From Oceanihabitans sp. IOP_32 (GTDB taxonomy: Bacteria > Bacteroidota > Bacteroidia > Flavobacteriales > Flavobacteriaceae), in the NCBI RefSeq assembly GCF_009498295.1, contig NZ_CP040813.1, positions 477,001-541,000 on the forward strand: 64,000 nucleotides of DNA, read 5' to 3'. The notes beneath the pieces were generated by a model, which did no database searches, was not told the DNA's origin, and saw nothing but the letters and a program-made list of their open reading frames with translations. Below, one piece after another: positions 1-8,734 of this stretch. The translations under genes were made by a program, and so were the position numbers. Each line of letters starts with the position of its first letter. Within the stretch, counting starts at the first letter, position 1.

Positions 1-3000
1 TACCGTGATGGTTACGCTTGCTGTACTACAATTCGTTGGGTTGTTGTTCTCACAAATCGTGTAATCAATGGTATAAGTGCCTGCTGGTGTCCCTGCCGTT
101 ACCGTAACTGTACCGTCTGTATTTACCGCTAATTCAGTAGTTGCTGTCGATGTGATTGTCACGTCCGCTGGATTTACTGCTACACCGTTTAAAGTATCGT
201 TACCTAATACATTAATACCGGCATCTCCGCCCGTTGCCCCGTTGATTGGCCCTGAACTGTCAGCATTAGCAACTATTACTGGAACAACAACGGTTACATC
301 AATAGTAGCTGTCGCATCTGTACTACATGGTGGTGTTGCTGATACCGTATAAGTAACGGTTGCCGTACCGTCATTAATAGCTGTAATAAAACCAGTAGTG
401 GAATCAACCGTTAAAACACTTGGATCGGAAGATGTATAAGTTCCTCCAATATCTCCATTTGTTGTTTCAGTTATAATGTCTCCCTCTGTTAAGGTTAAGG
501 TAGGAGTGCTAAATACGCCCGCATTGGGTGCTGGGGTTACCGTTACTTCTACCGTTGATGTAGCCGTCTCTGTAGCACAAGCTCCAGATCCTGTTACGGT
601 ATATCTATAGGTATCGGCTGCTGTGATCGGAAAGCTTACCGCTGTACCGCTCGAATCTGTCCATGCACCACCAGAATCCGCGCCTGTTAAATTTGAAAAT
701 AAATCGGTTTCACTAATACTTTCTGTGGAACAGATGGCTATGGCGCCATTACTAACTCCCGCATTAGGTAATGCTGTAACCGTGATGCTGATTGTTTCTT
801 CCTGCGAACACCCATTATTGGTGGAATACACCTCAACTCTATAATCGTTACCATCAAAACCAATTGGAATATTACTAATATTTAAAGTTGCTGTACTCGT
901 ACCTGAATAGGGCGCCACATCGGTTAAAGGTGTTGTACTCGCTCCTAAATACCAAGTGTATGCATAATCGCCTGTTGGAATAGCAATAGTTGTATCATCA
1001 GTAGTTGTTCCAGTTGTACCAAAATCAGTTACTCGAAGTCCAGTAGACGTGACTGTAATAGTAGCGTTAGCTCCTTCACAAAATTCAGCAGGGTTTGGCG
1101 CTATACTTAAATTACTAATAACATCACTAATAATTTCTGTACCATTAACACCATCATAACCTCCAACACCTCCAGTAACTAAACCGTTACTATCGAAACC
1201 TGTACCGTCTAACCTACCATCGTTATTGGCATCAATTCCACCAGATTCTACAACATCAAAACAACCATCGTTATCTGAGTCTAAATCCAATCGATCTGGA
1301 GTACCATCTCGGTCTGTATCTCTTTCTATAAAAGTAGTATGTGTAGATAGGGTACTAAATGGTACGTTGGTTTTGTTTATTGTGCTACTACTATAGCTTA
1401 CAGTTAAGGTTTGATTCCCACTACGCTCATAAAACAAAATGGTAATTGGATAAACACCAGAAGTAAGATAAATATCACCAAATCTTTCTCGAGCACTGTG
1501 GTTACCATCGTTATCAACAACTTCTATACCATCGATAAAAAGTTTCGAACCATCATCCGACCGTGTATAAAATCTATAAGTATCAGCAGAAGTAATATTT
1601 ATAAACCCTGTATAACGAACAGAAAAATTATTAGTGCTACCTGTTAATGCTCTACTTAAAACAGTTACATCAAAATCACCTACTGCGCCTGTGGCAAAAG
1701 CACCTGAGTTTGGGATATTATCTACAGTATTGCCTGCTGGTGGCGAATTATAAAACTCGTAGTTTAAACTCCCTGTGGCACCAAGCACAACAGATTCTAC
1801 CTCATAAACATCTAAAATACCGTCGTTATCATCATCTAAATCGCATATATTATTAACGCCATCTCCATCTGGATCGTTTGCTGTGGGTGTTCCAACTATA
1901 GCGCCTTCACTACAAGGATCTTCAACCGTTAGGGTTGCCGATTCTACAAAAAGAACACAAACATTCTCCTCATGAGTTACCACAACATAATACGTCCTGC
2001 CATCTAAAGCTAAATTTACAGAAGTAATACTATAATATGGGCTATTAGCTCCAGTTATAATGGTACCTTGCACAGTCGTACCTGGTATGGTTATGGCTCC
2101 TCCTGCATCGGCGTAATACCACTGATAATTAAGTTTAGCACTAGCGTTTCCAAGATTTAAGTAATCAGGTGTCCTGTTCGTAATGGAACCTGTAAAAACA
2201 GTGGTTAAATCGGCTCGAGCAGAAACATTAAATAACGCTGCGGATCCCACATTAATTGTTTGGTCAACAAGTCCTGAGGTAATTGTAGCTCTTACTGCTC
2301 TTGTTTCATTACCTGTAAGTCCGTTATAACCGCCTGCGCCTCCCGTAACCAAACCATCGGCATCAACTCCAGTACCGTCTAACACACCATCGTTATTAGC
2401 ATCAACTCCTCCAGATTCTACAACATCGTAACAACCATCGTTATCAGAATCTAAATCCAAGCGGTCTGGAATACCGTCACCGTCGGTACCTTTATTTTCA
2501 TCCATTGTAAACGCTACAGGAGCCAATATAGAGAAAGGTACTTCAGTTTCACTTATACTACTGCTACTATAACTTACACTTAAGTTTTCTGCTCCACCAC
2601 GCTCGTAATACAAAACACTAATAGGATATACTCCAGAATTTAGTGTAATATCCCCAAATCTGGTTCGAGCACCGTGATTACCATCGTTGTCGACAACTTC
2701 TACTCCATTGATGAAAAGCTTCGACCCATCGTCCGACCGTGTATAAAATCTGTACGTGTCGGCGGTGGTAATATTTATATACCCCGTATAGCGTATTGAA
2801 AAATTATTAATGTTTCCTGATAAAGCGGTACATAAAGCTGTTACATCAAAATCGTTTATTGTTCCTGAAGCAAAAGCCCCTGAATTAGGTATATTATCCA
2901 CAGTGTTACCAGATGGTGCCGTATTATAGAACTCGTAACTAAGACTTCCAAATGCGCCAGGAACTCTTACCTTATTTTCTTCTGTATCTAAAATACCGTC

Positions 3001-4380
3001 GTTATCGTCGTCTAAATCATCTCTATTAAAAACACCATCACAATCTGTATCGCTTCGCGCGATTGAAAACGAATTATTACTCGTATTTATATCTACTTCG
3101 GCAATATTTACAATATTAGCGTTTAGTGTAACGGGCTGAATGGGGGCAGAAGCAGTTGCCTCTAAGGTTAGCGTAACGTTTTCTCCCGGCTCTAATAAGC
3201 TTATAGACCAAGTACTTGTTGTCGAGTTAAATGTTGCCACACCAGAGGACCCTACAGAAAAAGAAGCATTATCGCTTGAGTAAGTATAACCTATAGGTAA
3301 CGGGAGATCCACTTCGAAACCATTAGAGATATTAGAACCTGAGTTAGTTACCGTAGCCTCGAAATTTACAACACCAGAGCATAAGGTAGTATTAGGCACT
3401 ATAGATGCCGTAACACTGAGGTCTACAGGATTTACAGCAATGCTATTTTTGTTAAATGCCGTAAAGGCAATATCTGTATTTCCAGAGGTTCTGTGCACAA
3501 AATTTTCAATTAACAAAGCGTTGCCAGAAGTTATACCAAAATCTAATAAGCTAAAAGTTAAAACCCTCAAATCTCGATAAGTATTTGCACCAAAAAGGTT
3601 GTTTACACTCCCTGTTGCTGTGTCAATATTGTAAATCGTCCAATCCACGCCACCTACTACTGGTACTGAAGAAAAACCTACCGTTACAGCATTCCCAACA
3701 GTGTTACCCAAAGCATCTGTAAATTTAAATGTATCACTCCCGCTTGGTGCACCCGTTTGCGTCGCAATTATAGCTGGCGCATTGCTAATACTTGTGGGTA
3801 AATTTATAATTACGCTATTATAGGTAAAATCTTGTGCATTAATATTAAAAAAATTGGTACTTAACTCCAGACCATTTATTCCATCTTGAATAAAATAGGC
3901 TGGGTTAATAGGACTAAAAGTTCTTATATAATCAGTTGGCGCATTAGTTTGATTGGTACCGCCCCAATTGTAAGCAATACCAACCAACTCTTGAGCAGAG
4001 TAATTAACAACATCTGGCATTGGAAAAGCTTGAAACTCGGCAGGCGTAAAAGACACTCCATTTGAAGTTAAAATATTATCGTTTACACCCGTAGAGTAAG
4101 TGTTAGCGCCAACAGTAAAACCAATAAGATTATTAGAATCATTGGCTGTTACTCTCAACAATTCAGAAGATTGATAAAAACCTCCCTGATCACCATAAAT
4201 GGTCGTTACATCTTGCTGAGCTACCGCACCAAAAGATGTGAACAAGCTTAAAACAAGTATGCCAGCCATTACTCCAAATTGAGTTTTGTGGAATAATGAA
4301 CTGTCGTAATTTTTTATACCATTTATCCATGCGGTAATTAGATTACAGATTCTTAATTGAGGTATCGTATTTTTTTTCAT
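1..4380 (-). CDS. Giant secreted surface protein (PA14 + TSP3 + DUF11-like repeats), N-terminal 1460 residues, truncated by window edge
   Basis: The minus-strand frame is open from the ATG at 4378-4380 to base 1, so the C-terminus is missing. A long N-terminal segment (residues 1-36) precedes a hydrophobic signal stretch ending in a Gly-Ala-Val-Ala-Gln-Gln type cleavage site near residue 54. A DUF11-like beta-sandwich lies at about residues 317-437. It is followed by an acidic thrombospondin type 3 calcium repeat (about 443-470, DxDxDG motifs) and a PA14-like carbohydrate or cell-surface module (about 463-600). TSP3 and PA14 then repeat at about 840-1000. The rest is Ser/Thr-rich Ig-like or Big2-like repeats. 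Such architecture is typical of type IX-secreted adhesins of gliding Flavobacteria, but the sorting domain would be at the unseen C-terminus. Export and surface location are inferred. ORFs on the plus strand here are shadows. Confidence 0.85.
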   Translation of the reverse strand, partial: MKKNTIPQLRICNLITAWINGIKNYDSSLFHKTQFGVMAGILVLSLFTSFGAVAQQDVTTIYGDQGGFYQSSELLRVTANDSNNLIGFTVGANTYSTGVNDNILTSNGVSFTPAEFQAFPMPDVVNYSAQELVGIAYNWGGTNQTNAPTDYIRTFSPINPAYFIQDGINGLELSTNFFNINAQDFTYNSVIINLPTSISNAPAIIATQTGAPSGSDTFKFTDALGNTVGNAVTVGFSSVPVVGGVDWTIYNIDTATGSVNNLFGANTYRDLRVLTFSLLDFGITSGNALLIENFVHRTSGNTDIAFTAFNKNSIAVNPVDLSVTASIVPNTTLCSGVVNFEATVTNSGSNISNGFEVDLPLPIGYTYSSDNASFSVGSSGVATFNSTTSTWSISLLEPGENVTLTLEATASAPIQPVTLNANIVNIAEVDINTSNNSFSIARSDTDCDGVFNRDDLDDDNDGILDTEENKVRVPGAFGSLSYEFYNTAPSGNTVDNIPNSGAFASGTINDFDVTALCTALSGNINNFSIRYTGYINITTADTYRFYTRSDDGSKLFINGVEVVDNDGNHGARTRFGDITLNSGVYPISVLYYERGGAENLSVSYSSSSISETEVPFSILAPVAFTMDENKGTDGDGIPDRLDLDSDNDGCYDVVESGGVDANNDGVLDGTGVDADGLVTGGAGGYNGLTGNETRAVRATITSGLVDQTINVGSAALFNVSARADLTTVFTGSITNRTPDYLNLGNASAKLNYQWYYADAGGAITIPGTTVQGTIITGANSPYYSITSVNLALDGRTYYVVVTHEENVCVLFVESATLTVEDPCSEGAIVGTPTANDPDGDGVNNICDLDDDNDGILDVYEVESVVLGATGSLNYEFYNSPPAGNTVDNIPNSGAFATGAVGDFDVTVLSRALTGSTNNFSVRYTGFINITSADTYRFYTRSDDGSKLFIDGIEVVDNDGNHSARERFGDIYLTSGVYPITILFYERSGNQTLTVSYSSSTINKTNVPFSTLSTHTTFIERDTDRDGTPDRLDLDSDNDGCFDVVESGGIDANNDGRLDGTGFDSNGLVTGGVGGYDGVNGTEIISDVISNLSIAPNPAEFCEGANATITVTSTGLRVTDFGTTGTTTDDTTIAIPTGDYAYTWYLGASTTPLTDVAPYSGTSTATLNISNIPIGFDGNDYRVEVYSTNNGCSQEETISITVTALPNAGVSNGAIAICSTESISETDLFSNLTGADSGGAWTDSSGTAVSFPITAADTYRYTVTGSGACATETATSTVEVTVTPAPNAGVFSTPTLTLTEGDIITETTNGDIGGTYTSSDPSVLTVDSTTGFITAINDGTATVTYTVSATPPCSTDATATIDVTVVVPVIVANADSSGPINGATGGDAGINVLGNDTLNGVAVNPADVTITSTATTELAVNTDGTVTVTAGTPAGTYTIDYTICENNNPTNCSTASVTITV
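1131..3030 (-). repeat. Internal duplication of a PA14 + TSP3 module in the surface-protein gene
   Basis: About 720 bp at 1131-1850 is repeated at about 2296-3020, offset near 1.17 kb. Both copies encode a PA14-like domain (DGSKLFI, VVDNDGNH motifs) flanked by DxDNDG-type calcium repeats ending in ESGG-DANNDG. The copies are clearly homologous but diverged by many third-position changes, so this is an old domain duplication rather than a recent copy. Confidence 0.8.
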
Positions 4381-4489
4381 AAAGTATGTAGGATAAGTTT
4401 TATAATTCTTAAAAACGCCTAAGTTTTTTAAGTGCTACTGTTAATGTTTGAGATGGAGTAAAGTCGTACAGTTTTTGTACCATAAAACA

Positions 4490-4521
4490 TTTTAAGCTAG
4501 AACTATTTTAAGCTAGAACTA
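4490..4521. repeat. Perfect 16-bp tandem repeat, two copies
   Basis: TTTTAAGCTAGAACTA occurs twice head to tail, 110-141 bp upstream of the surface-protein start codon. It could be a slippage product or a paired regulator site. Nothing in the sequence decides which. Confidence 0.7.
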
Positions 4522-5483
4522 ACCATTTAAACACTAAATCCAAAAAAGAATATTTTATATTCAATCTCTTGTTTAGTTGATTATGCTAGTGGAAACTATG
4601 ATACTCTGTTTAATCATGAATATTTGCAAATAAGTGTTTTTAAGTAAAGACTTGGTCTTAGGTTCGAATAAATACGTTATTTCAAATTCACTCATTAAAT
4701 TAGACTCATATTTTTAATTAAAAAACCAATATTTTAATCAGAATACAGCGAAAAATATTTTCAAAACTTTTTTAGATAAACTAACAAGTTCAATTCCATA
4801 AAAAACTTTAGTCTGCTGATATTTTGAACAAGCATCAGGTCTTATTAAAAATGATTTTTCCTAAAAAAAAAGAATGTAGTTTTAACTCATATAACCTTTA
4901 TTAATTAATTATTTACTTTATAAACTTAATATTTTGACTTAAATCCTTTAGTTCGAAAAATATGAGTTAATTAATGCTATTCGAGATTAAATTGAACACT
5001 TTAAATGAAGCTATTTTCTATTGAAAACATTTTCCCTAAAGCACTCATTTTTAAACAAAACAATAATTAACATAAAATCTTGTTAAAAAATCCTATTTCA
5101 CAAATATAATTCATTTTGAGAGAAAAAGAAACAATAACTGTAAATAATTATTAATAAAAGTATGTTAAATCTGAATAATCGTTAATTACTAACTGCATTT
5201 TCTTTAAATAAAAAACAGTATAACCGCTTGAAACATACTTGAACAGCCCTAAACAATAGGTGTGTAACTGTTGTGTTTAGATTATTTACTGAAAAAGAAA
5301 AAAATTGCAATCTAAATACAGATAAGCCAAAAAAAATCCTGAGAACAGCTCGAGTTTTGGCACAAAAACTTCAGATTTTGTAAACTTTACTCTGTTATAA
5401 AGTAAACCTTACTTCATAGAAATCCACCAGAATATAAAAACTTTAGGTAGGAGAATAAACAGATGATATGTCGACCATAGCAT

Positions 5484-5510
5484 AAAAAAGCTTCAGCAAT
5501 ACAGAAGCAT
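5484..5510 (-). terminator. Weak terminator-like hairpin downstream of murA
   Basis: Read on the minus strand, GCTTC pairs with GAAGC around a 9-nt loop and is followed by TTTTTT. It lies about 270 bp beyond the murA stop and would end leftward transcription of the murA operon. The stem is only 5 bp, so this is tentative. Confidence 0.4.
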
Positions 5511-5600
5511 CAAAAAAGTCTAATTTCAAAAAACAGACCCCTAAGTACATATTACGAGCATTTAAGATAGCGAAGATTGATACTTATAGCTTTAACTAAA

Positions 5601-5622
5601 CGACATTTCAAAATTAAATTGG
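5601..5622 (+). repeat. Fragment of dispersed ATACC..GGTAT element
   Basis: This 22-bp stretch is identical or nearly so to the end of the MITE-like elements at 35855-36067 and 38959-39000 (core ATTTCAAAATTAAATTGG). The terminal GTAT is missing here, so it looks like a truncated copy. Confidence 0.55.
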
Positions 5623-5777
5623 CAGAAAAACTCTACAAAAAAGAAATTAAAAACAAAAACATTTAGCTTTTACTTTATCACCTATTCTTATTGTACAATC
5701 TGCTTAAATCGTTTATATTTTATTCGTATTTATTCAAAAATTAAACGACTACACAAAACAGCTCGTGCTGTGTATTA

Positions 5778-7085
5778 TTAAATCCGCTCAATATGCGCTC
5801 CAATGGCACGCAAACGATCGTCAATATTTTCGTAACCACGATCTATTTGTTCTATATTCATTATCGTAGAGGTTCCTTTTGCAGAAAGTGCTGCAATTAG
5901 CAAAGAAACACCAGCACGTATATCTGGCGATGTCATGGTAGTAGCCTTTAAGGTCGATTTAAAATCATGACCAATAACGGTTGCGCGATGCGGATCGCAT
6001 AATATGATTTTCGCTCCCATATCAATCAGTTTATCCACAAAAAACAAACGACTTTCAAACATTTTTTGATGGATTAGAACACTACCTCTAGCCTGTGTTG
6101 CAACCACCAAGACAATACTTAATAAATCTGGTGTAAATCCAGGCCAAGGTGCATCAGAAATTGTTAGAATAGACCCATCAATATAATTTTGAATTTCGTA
6201 ACCGTTGGTATGCGCTGGTATATAAATATCGTCGCCGCGTTTTTCTACCGTAATACCTAATTTTCTAAACACATTAGGTATAACTCCTAAATCGTCCCAG
6301 CTCACATTGGTAATGGTTAACTCACTTCTAGTCATAGCCGCTAAACCAATCCAACTTCCAATTTCTATCATATCTGGAAGCATGGTATGCTCGGTTCTAC
6401 CTAAGCGCTCTACCCCTTCAATAACCAACATATTAGAACCAACACCCGTAATTTTGGCACCCATTCTATTAAGCATTTTACAAAGTTGCTGCAAATAGGG
6501 TTCGCAAGCTGCATTGTAAATAGTGGTTTTTCCTTCGGCTAAAACCGCAGCCATAACTATATTTGCCGTACCAGTAACCGAAGCTTCCTCGAGCAACATG
6601 AATGTGCCTTTTAATCTTTCAGCCTCCACCCCATAAAACTGATCTTCTTTACTGTATTTAAAAGCGGCACCAAGCTTTATAAGTCCTTCAAAATGCGTAT
6701 CTAAACGACGCCGCCCAATCTTGTCGCCCCCAGGTTTTGGGATATATCCTTTACCAAAACGAGCCAATAAAGGACCAACTATCATTATAGATCCACGTAA
6801 GCCTTTACCATCCTCTTTAAATTGTGGTGATTCTAAATAATCTAAATTAATGGTATCTGCTTGAAATGTGTACGATGACCGAGATAATTTTTCGACTTTA
6901 ACGCCTAATTTTTTTAACAACTCGATGAGTTTATTAACATCTACAATATCGGGGATATTATGTATTGTAACGCGCTCTGGAGTTAATAAAACAGCACATA
7001 AAATTTGTAATGCTTCATTTTTCGCACCTTGTGGCTGTATACTTCCTTGTAATGTATAACCACCTTCAACTTTAAATGTTCCCAT
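5778..7085 (-). CDS. murA: UDP-N-acetylglucosamine 1-carboxyvinyltransferase
   Basis: MurA transfers enolpyruvate from PEP to UDP-GlcNAc, the first committed step of peptidoglycan synthesis, in the cytoplasm. The 435 residues match the family length, and the EPSP-synthase-type double fold is evident (KNEALQI near residue 22; PGGDKIGRRRLDTH near 118). The loop position that carries the catalytic Cys in E. coli MurA (PGGCxIG) is Asp121 here. Cys-to-Asp at this site is known to give intrinsic fosfomycin resistance while keeping activity. The gene follows a DUF4290 gene with an 8-bp gap, probably co-transcribed, an arrangement I recall as common in Flavobacteria. Confidence 0.95.
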   Translation of the reverse strand: MGTFKVEGGYTLQGSIQPQGAKNEALQILCAVLLTPERVTIHNIPDIVDVNKLIELLKKLGVKVEKLSRSSYTFQADTINLDYLESPQFKEDGKGLRGSIMIVGPLLARFGKGYIPKPGGDKIGRRRLDTHFEGLIKLGAAFKYSKEDQFYGVEAERLKGTFMLLEEASVTGTANIVMAAVLAEGKTTIYNAACEPYLQQLCKMLNRMGAKITGVGSNMLVIEGVERLGRTEHTMLPDMIEIGSWIGLAAMTRSELTITNVSWDDLGVIPNVFRKLGITVEKRGDDIYIPAHTNGYEIQNYIDGSILTISDAPWPGFTPDLLSIVLVVATQARGSVLIHQKMFESRLFFVDKLIDMGAKIILCDPHRATVIGHDFKSTLKATTMTSPDIRAGVSLLIAALSAKGTSTIMNIEQIDRGYENIDDRLRAIGAHIERI

Positions 7086-7093
7086 ATTTGCGC

Positions 7094-7744
7094 TTAATAA
7101 CGTTTTCTACTACGAGTACCCGTACCCTTTTTTTGGTGGCCGCCTTTTTTTCCAGAACTACCATATTTACTTTTAGTTCGCATTAGGCTTGTGGCGTCTG
7201 ATAAGTCTTCCTCAGAATTTCTCAAATCTATCTTCCCTTCCGATAATTCATACAAATGCTCATAAATAACAGCATCTTGAACGGTATCCTTATTCCAATT
7301 TAAAAAACATTTTTTCATGTGATTTGCAATGGTATAAATTAAGGCCTCCTTAAGCTCTCCTTCTTCCCAGGTATTAGCGACGTCTATCATTGTTTTAATA
7401 TTGTTTCCGTAGAATCGATATTTAGGGAAATTTTGAGGATATTTTAAGGGTTCAGGCTTCTCCTCGAAAAGTTCTTTTGAAGGTTGTGGAAAGGGTGAAT
7501 CGACATCCAACTCGAAATTAGACATGATAAAGAGCTGATCCCACAATTTGTGCTGAAAATCTGGAACATCTCTTAAATGTGGTTGCATATTGCCCATTAC
7601 AGCAATTATAGCTTTGGCCAATTTATTGCGTTCTTCTTTTGTTTCTTGGGTTTTAGCGTAGTTAATCATTTTCTGTATATGCCGCCCGTATTCTGGAATG
7701 ATTAAATGCTCACGTTCTGTATTGTATTCTAATTCGTTTATCAA
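7094..7744 (-). CDS. DUF4290 family protein
   Basis: A 216-residue soluble protein with no signal peptide. I recognise it as the Bacteroidota-specific DUF4290 family from its length, its position directly upstream of murA, and motifs such as the N-terminal YNTEREHLIIPEYGR and the HMKKCFLNWNKDTV segment. The last 25 residues are a Gly/Lys/Arg-rich basic tail, suggesting nucleic-acid or ribosome contact. Function is unknown. Only 8 bp separate it from murA, so the two are probably one transcript. Confidence 0.85.
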   Translation of the reverse strand: MINELEYNTEREHLIIPEYGRHIQKMINYAKTQETKEERNKLAKAIIAVMGNMQPHLRDVPDFQHKLWDQLFIMSNFELDVDSPFPQPSKELFEEKPEPLKYPQNFPKYRFYGNNIKTMIDVANTWEEGELKEALIYTIANHMKKCFLNWNKDTVQDAVIYEHLYELSEGKIDLRNSEEDLSDATSLMRTKSKYGSSGKKGGHQKKGTGTRSRKRY

Positions 7745-7809
7745 AATAAGTGTGTGGAGTTAAATTGTATGCATGTAGTTTGTATGCTTGTGCAAAGTAC
7801 AAAAAATAT

Positions 7810-8103
7810 CTAAAGACTTATAACGCCTTCAACTTTTTCTGCGACTTCTTTATACTTTTCAATGACTGCATCTGGATTTCTCATGAGTAAACTAACAGAA
7901 ACACTGGTATATTTTCCGTTTTTAGACTCATGTGTTGTAATAACAGCACCCATATTATCAAATATGGCATCAATTTTAGCAATCTTATCTAAATTTGATT
8001 TTACTATAAATTTATACAAATACTCTGCTGGCCAATTATTCGCTTCCTCTAATTGCCCTTTTAACTTTTTGTAGAATTCTTCCGAATTTGGAGATGTGCT
8101 CAT
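7810..8103 (-). CDS. DUF493 (YbeD-like) small protein
   Basis: A 97-residue protein of the DUF493/YbeD family, with a ferredoxin-like fold resembling an ACT regulatory domain. It shows the usual pattern: an N-terminal helix with FYKKLKGQLEE, a YLYKFIV strand, a variable loop and the conserved GKYTSVSVSLLMRNPDAV strand-turn. The cellular role is not established. A TATATTTG -7 element lies 20 bp upstream on the minus strand, so it probably starts the leftward transcript that continues through DUF4290 and murA after a 65-bp gap. Confidence 0.85.
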   Translation of the reverse strand: MSTSPNSEEFYKKLKGQLEEANNWPAEYLYKFIVKSNLDKIAKIDAIFDNMGAVITTHESKNGKYTSVSVSLLMRNPDAVIEKYKEVAEKVEGVISL

Positions 8104-8122
8104 AAAATTATTTAATAAGTTG

Positions 8123-8130
8123 CAAATATA
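8123..8130 (-). promoter_or_regulatory. Bacteroidota -7 element (TATATTTG) for the DUF493 gene
   Basis: A perfect TAnnTTTG lies on the minus strand, 20 bp before the DUF493 start, in the divergent gap with the AAA ATPase. No TTG is found at the expected -33 distance. Confidence 0.55.
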
Positions 8131-8193
8131 CTGTTTATTTGTATTTTTTTTATAGAAGTTAAATTCCGATTTTTACAGCTTAATATTATTTAT

Positions 8194-8733
8194 TTGGATA
8201 CTAAAAGAATTGTTATAACTGGTGGTCCTGGAACAGGAAAATCTAGCATAATTAACGAATTGATTAATAGAGGTTACCTGTGTTTTGAAGAAATTTCGAG
8301 ACAGGTCACTATAGACGCGAAAAAGAAAGGTATCGATCAGTTATTTCTAACAAACCCCCTATTGTTTAGCGAATTACTTTTACGAGGTCGCGAAAAGCAA
8401 TACGACCAAACCAAAAACTTAAACAAAGAAGTGGTTTTTCTAGACCGTGGTGTTCCAGATGTTTTAGCTTATATGGATTTTATTGGAGATTCGTACCCCA
8501 AATATTTTAGGGATGTGTGTAAAGATACGGTTTACGACTCTATTTTTATTCTAAAGCCTTGGCAGGACATTTATGTGAGCGATAGCGAGAGATATGAGAG
8601 TTTTGAGCAAGCTGTAGGCATTCATGAACACCTCCTTAAAACCTATCATTCTCTTAACTACACATTAATTGATGTGCCTTTTGATACTGTTGAAAAAAGA
8701 GTAGACTACATTCTTAACACTCTAAATATGTAA
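8194..8733 (+). CDS. AAA_28-type ATPase / nucleoside-kinase-like protein
   Basis: A 179-residue P-loop protein with Walker A GGPGTGKSS at residues 10-18 and a VVFLDRGVPD Walker B-like strand near 80. The compact kinase-like layout matches AAA_28 proteins, often annotated as predicted ATPase. The substrate is unknown. No ATG fits the N-terminus: translation must begin at TTG 8194, which puts the P-loop strand at the usual distance. Its stop is 1 bp before the recQ ATG, so the two genes are translationally linked. Confidence 0.8.
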   Translation: MDTKRIVITGGPGTGKSSIINELINRGYLCFEEISRQVTIDAKKKGIDQLFLTNPLLFSELLLRGREKQYDQTKNLNKEVVFLDRGVPDVLAYMDFIGDSYPKYFRDVCKDTVYDSIFILKPWQDIYVSDSERYESFEQAVGIHEHLLKTYHSLNYTLIDVPFDTVEKRVDYILNTLNM

Positions 8734-8734
8734 T

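Larger units (their letters stand above)
4381..5777. other. AT-rich gene-free stretch (1.4 kb)
   Basis: No ORF of convincing length or composition is visible on either strand. The stretch holds the 5' flank of the surface-protein gene, a 16-bp perfect tandem repeat (4490-4521), a weak terminator-like hairpin (5484-5510) and a fragment of a dispersed repeat (5601-5622). I see no clear TAnnTTTG element immediately upstream of the surface-protein start. Confidence 0.6.

Noticed and set aside
77-1856. Plus-strand ORFs at 77-352, 623-844, 1411-1647 and 1647-1856
   Set aside because: They lie opposite the continuous minus-strand surface-protein frame, have Ser/Thr/Pro/Ile-biased shadow composition and no family similarity.
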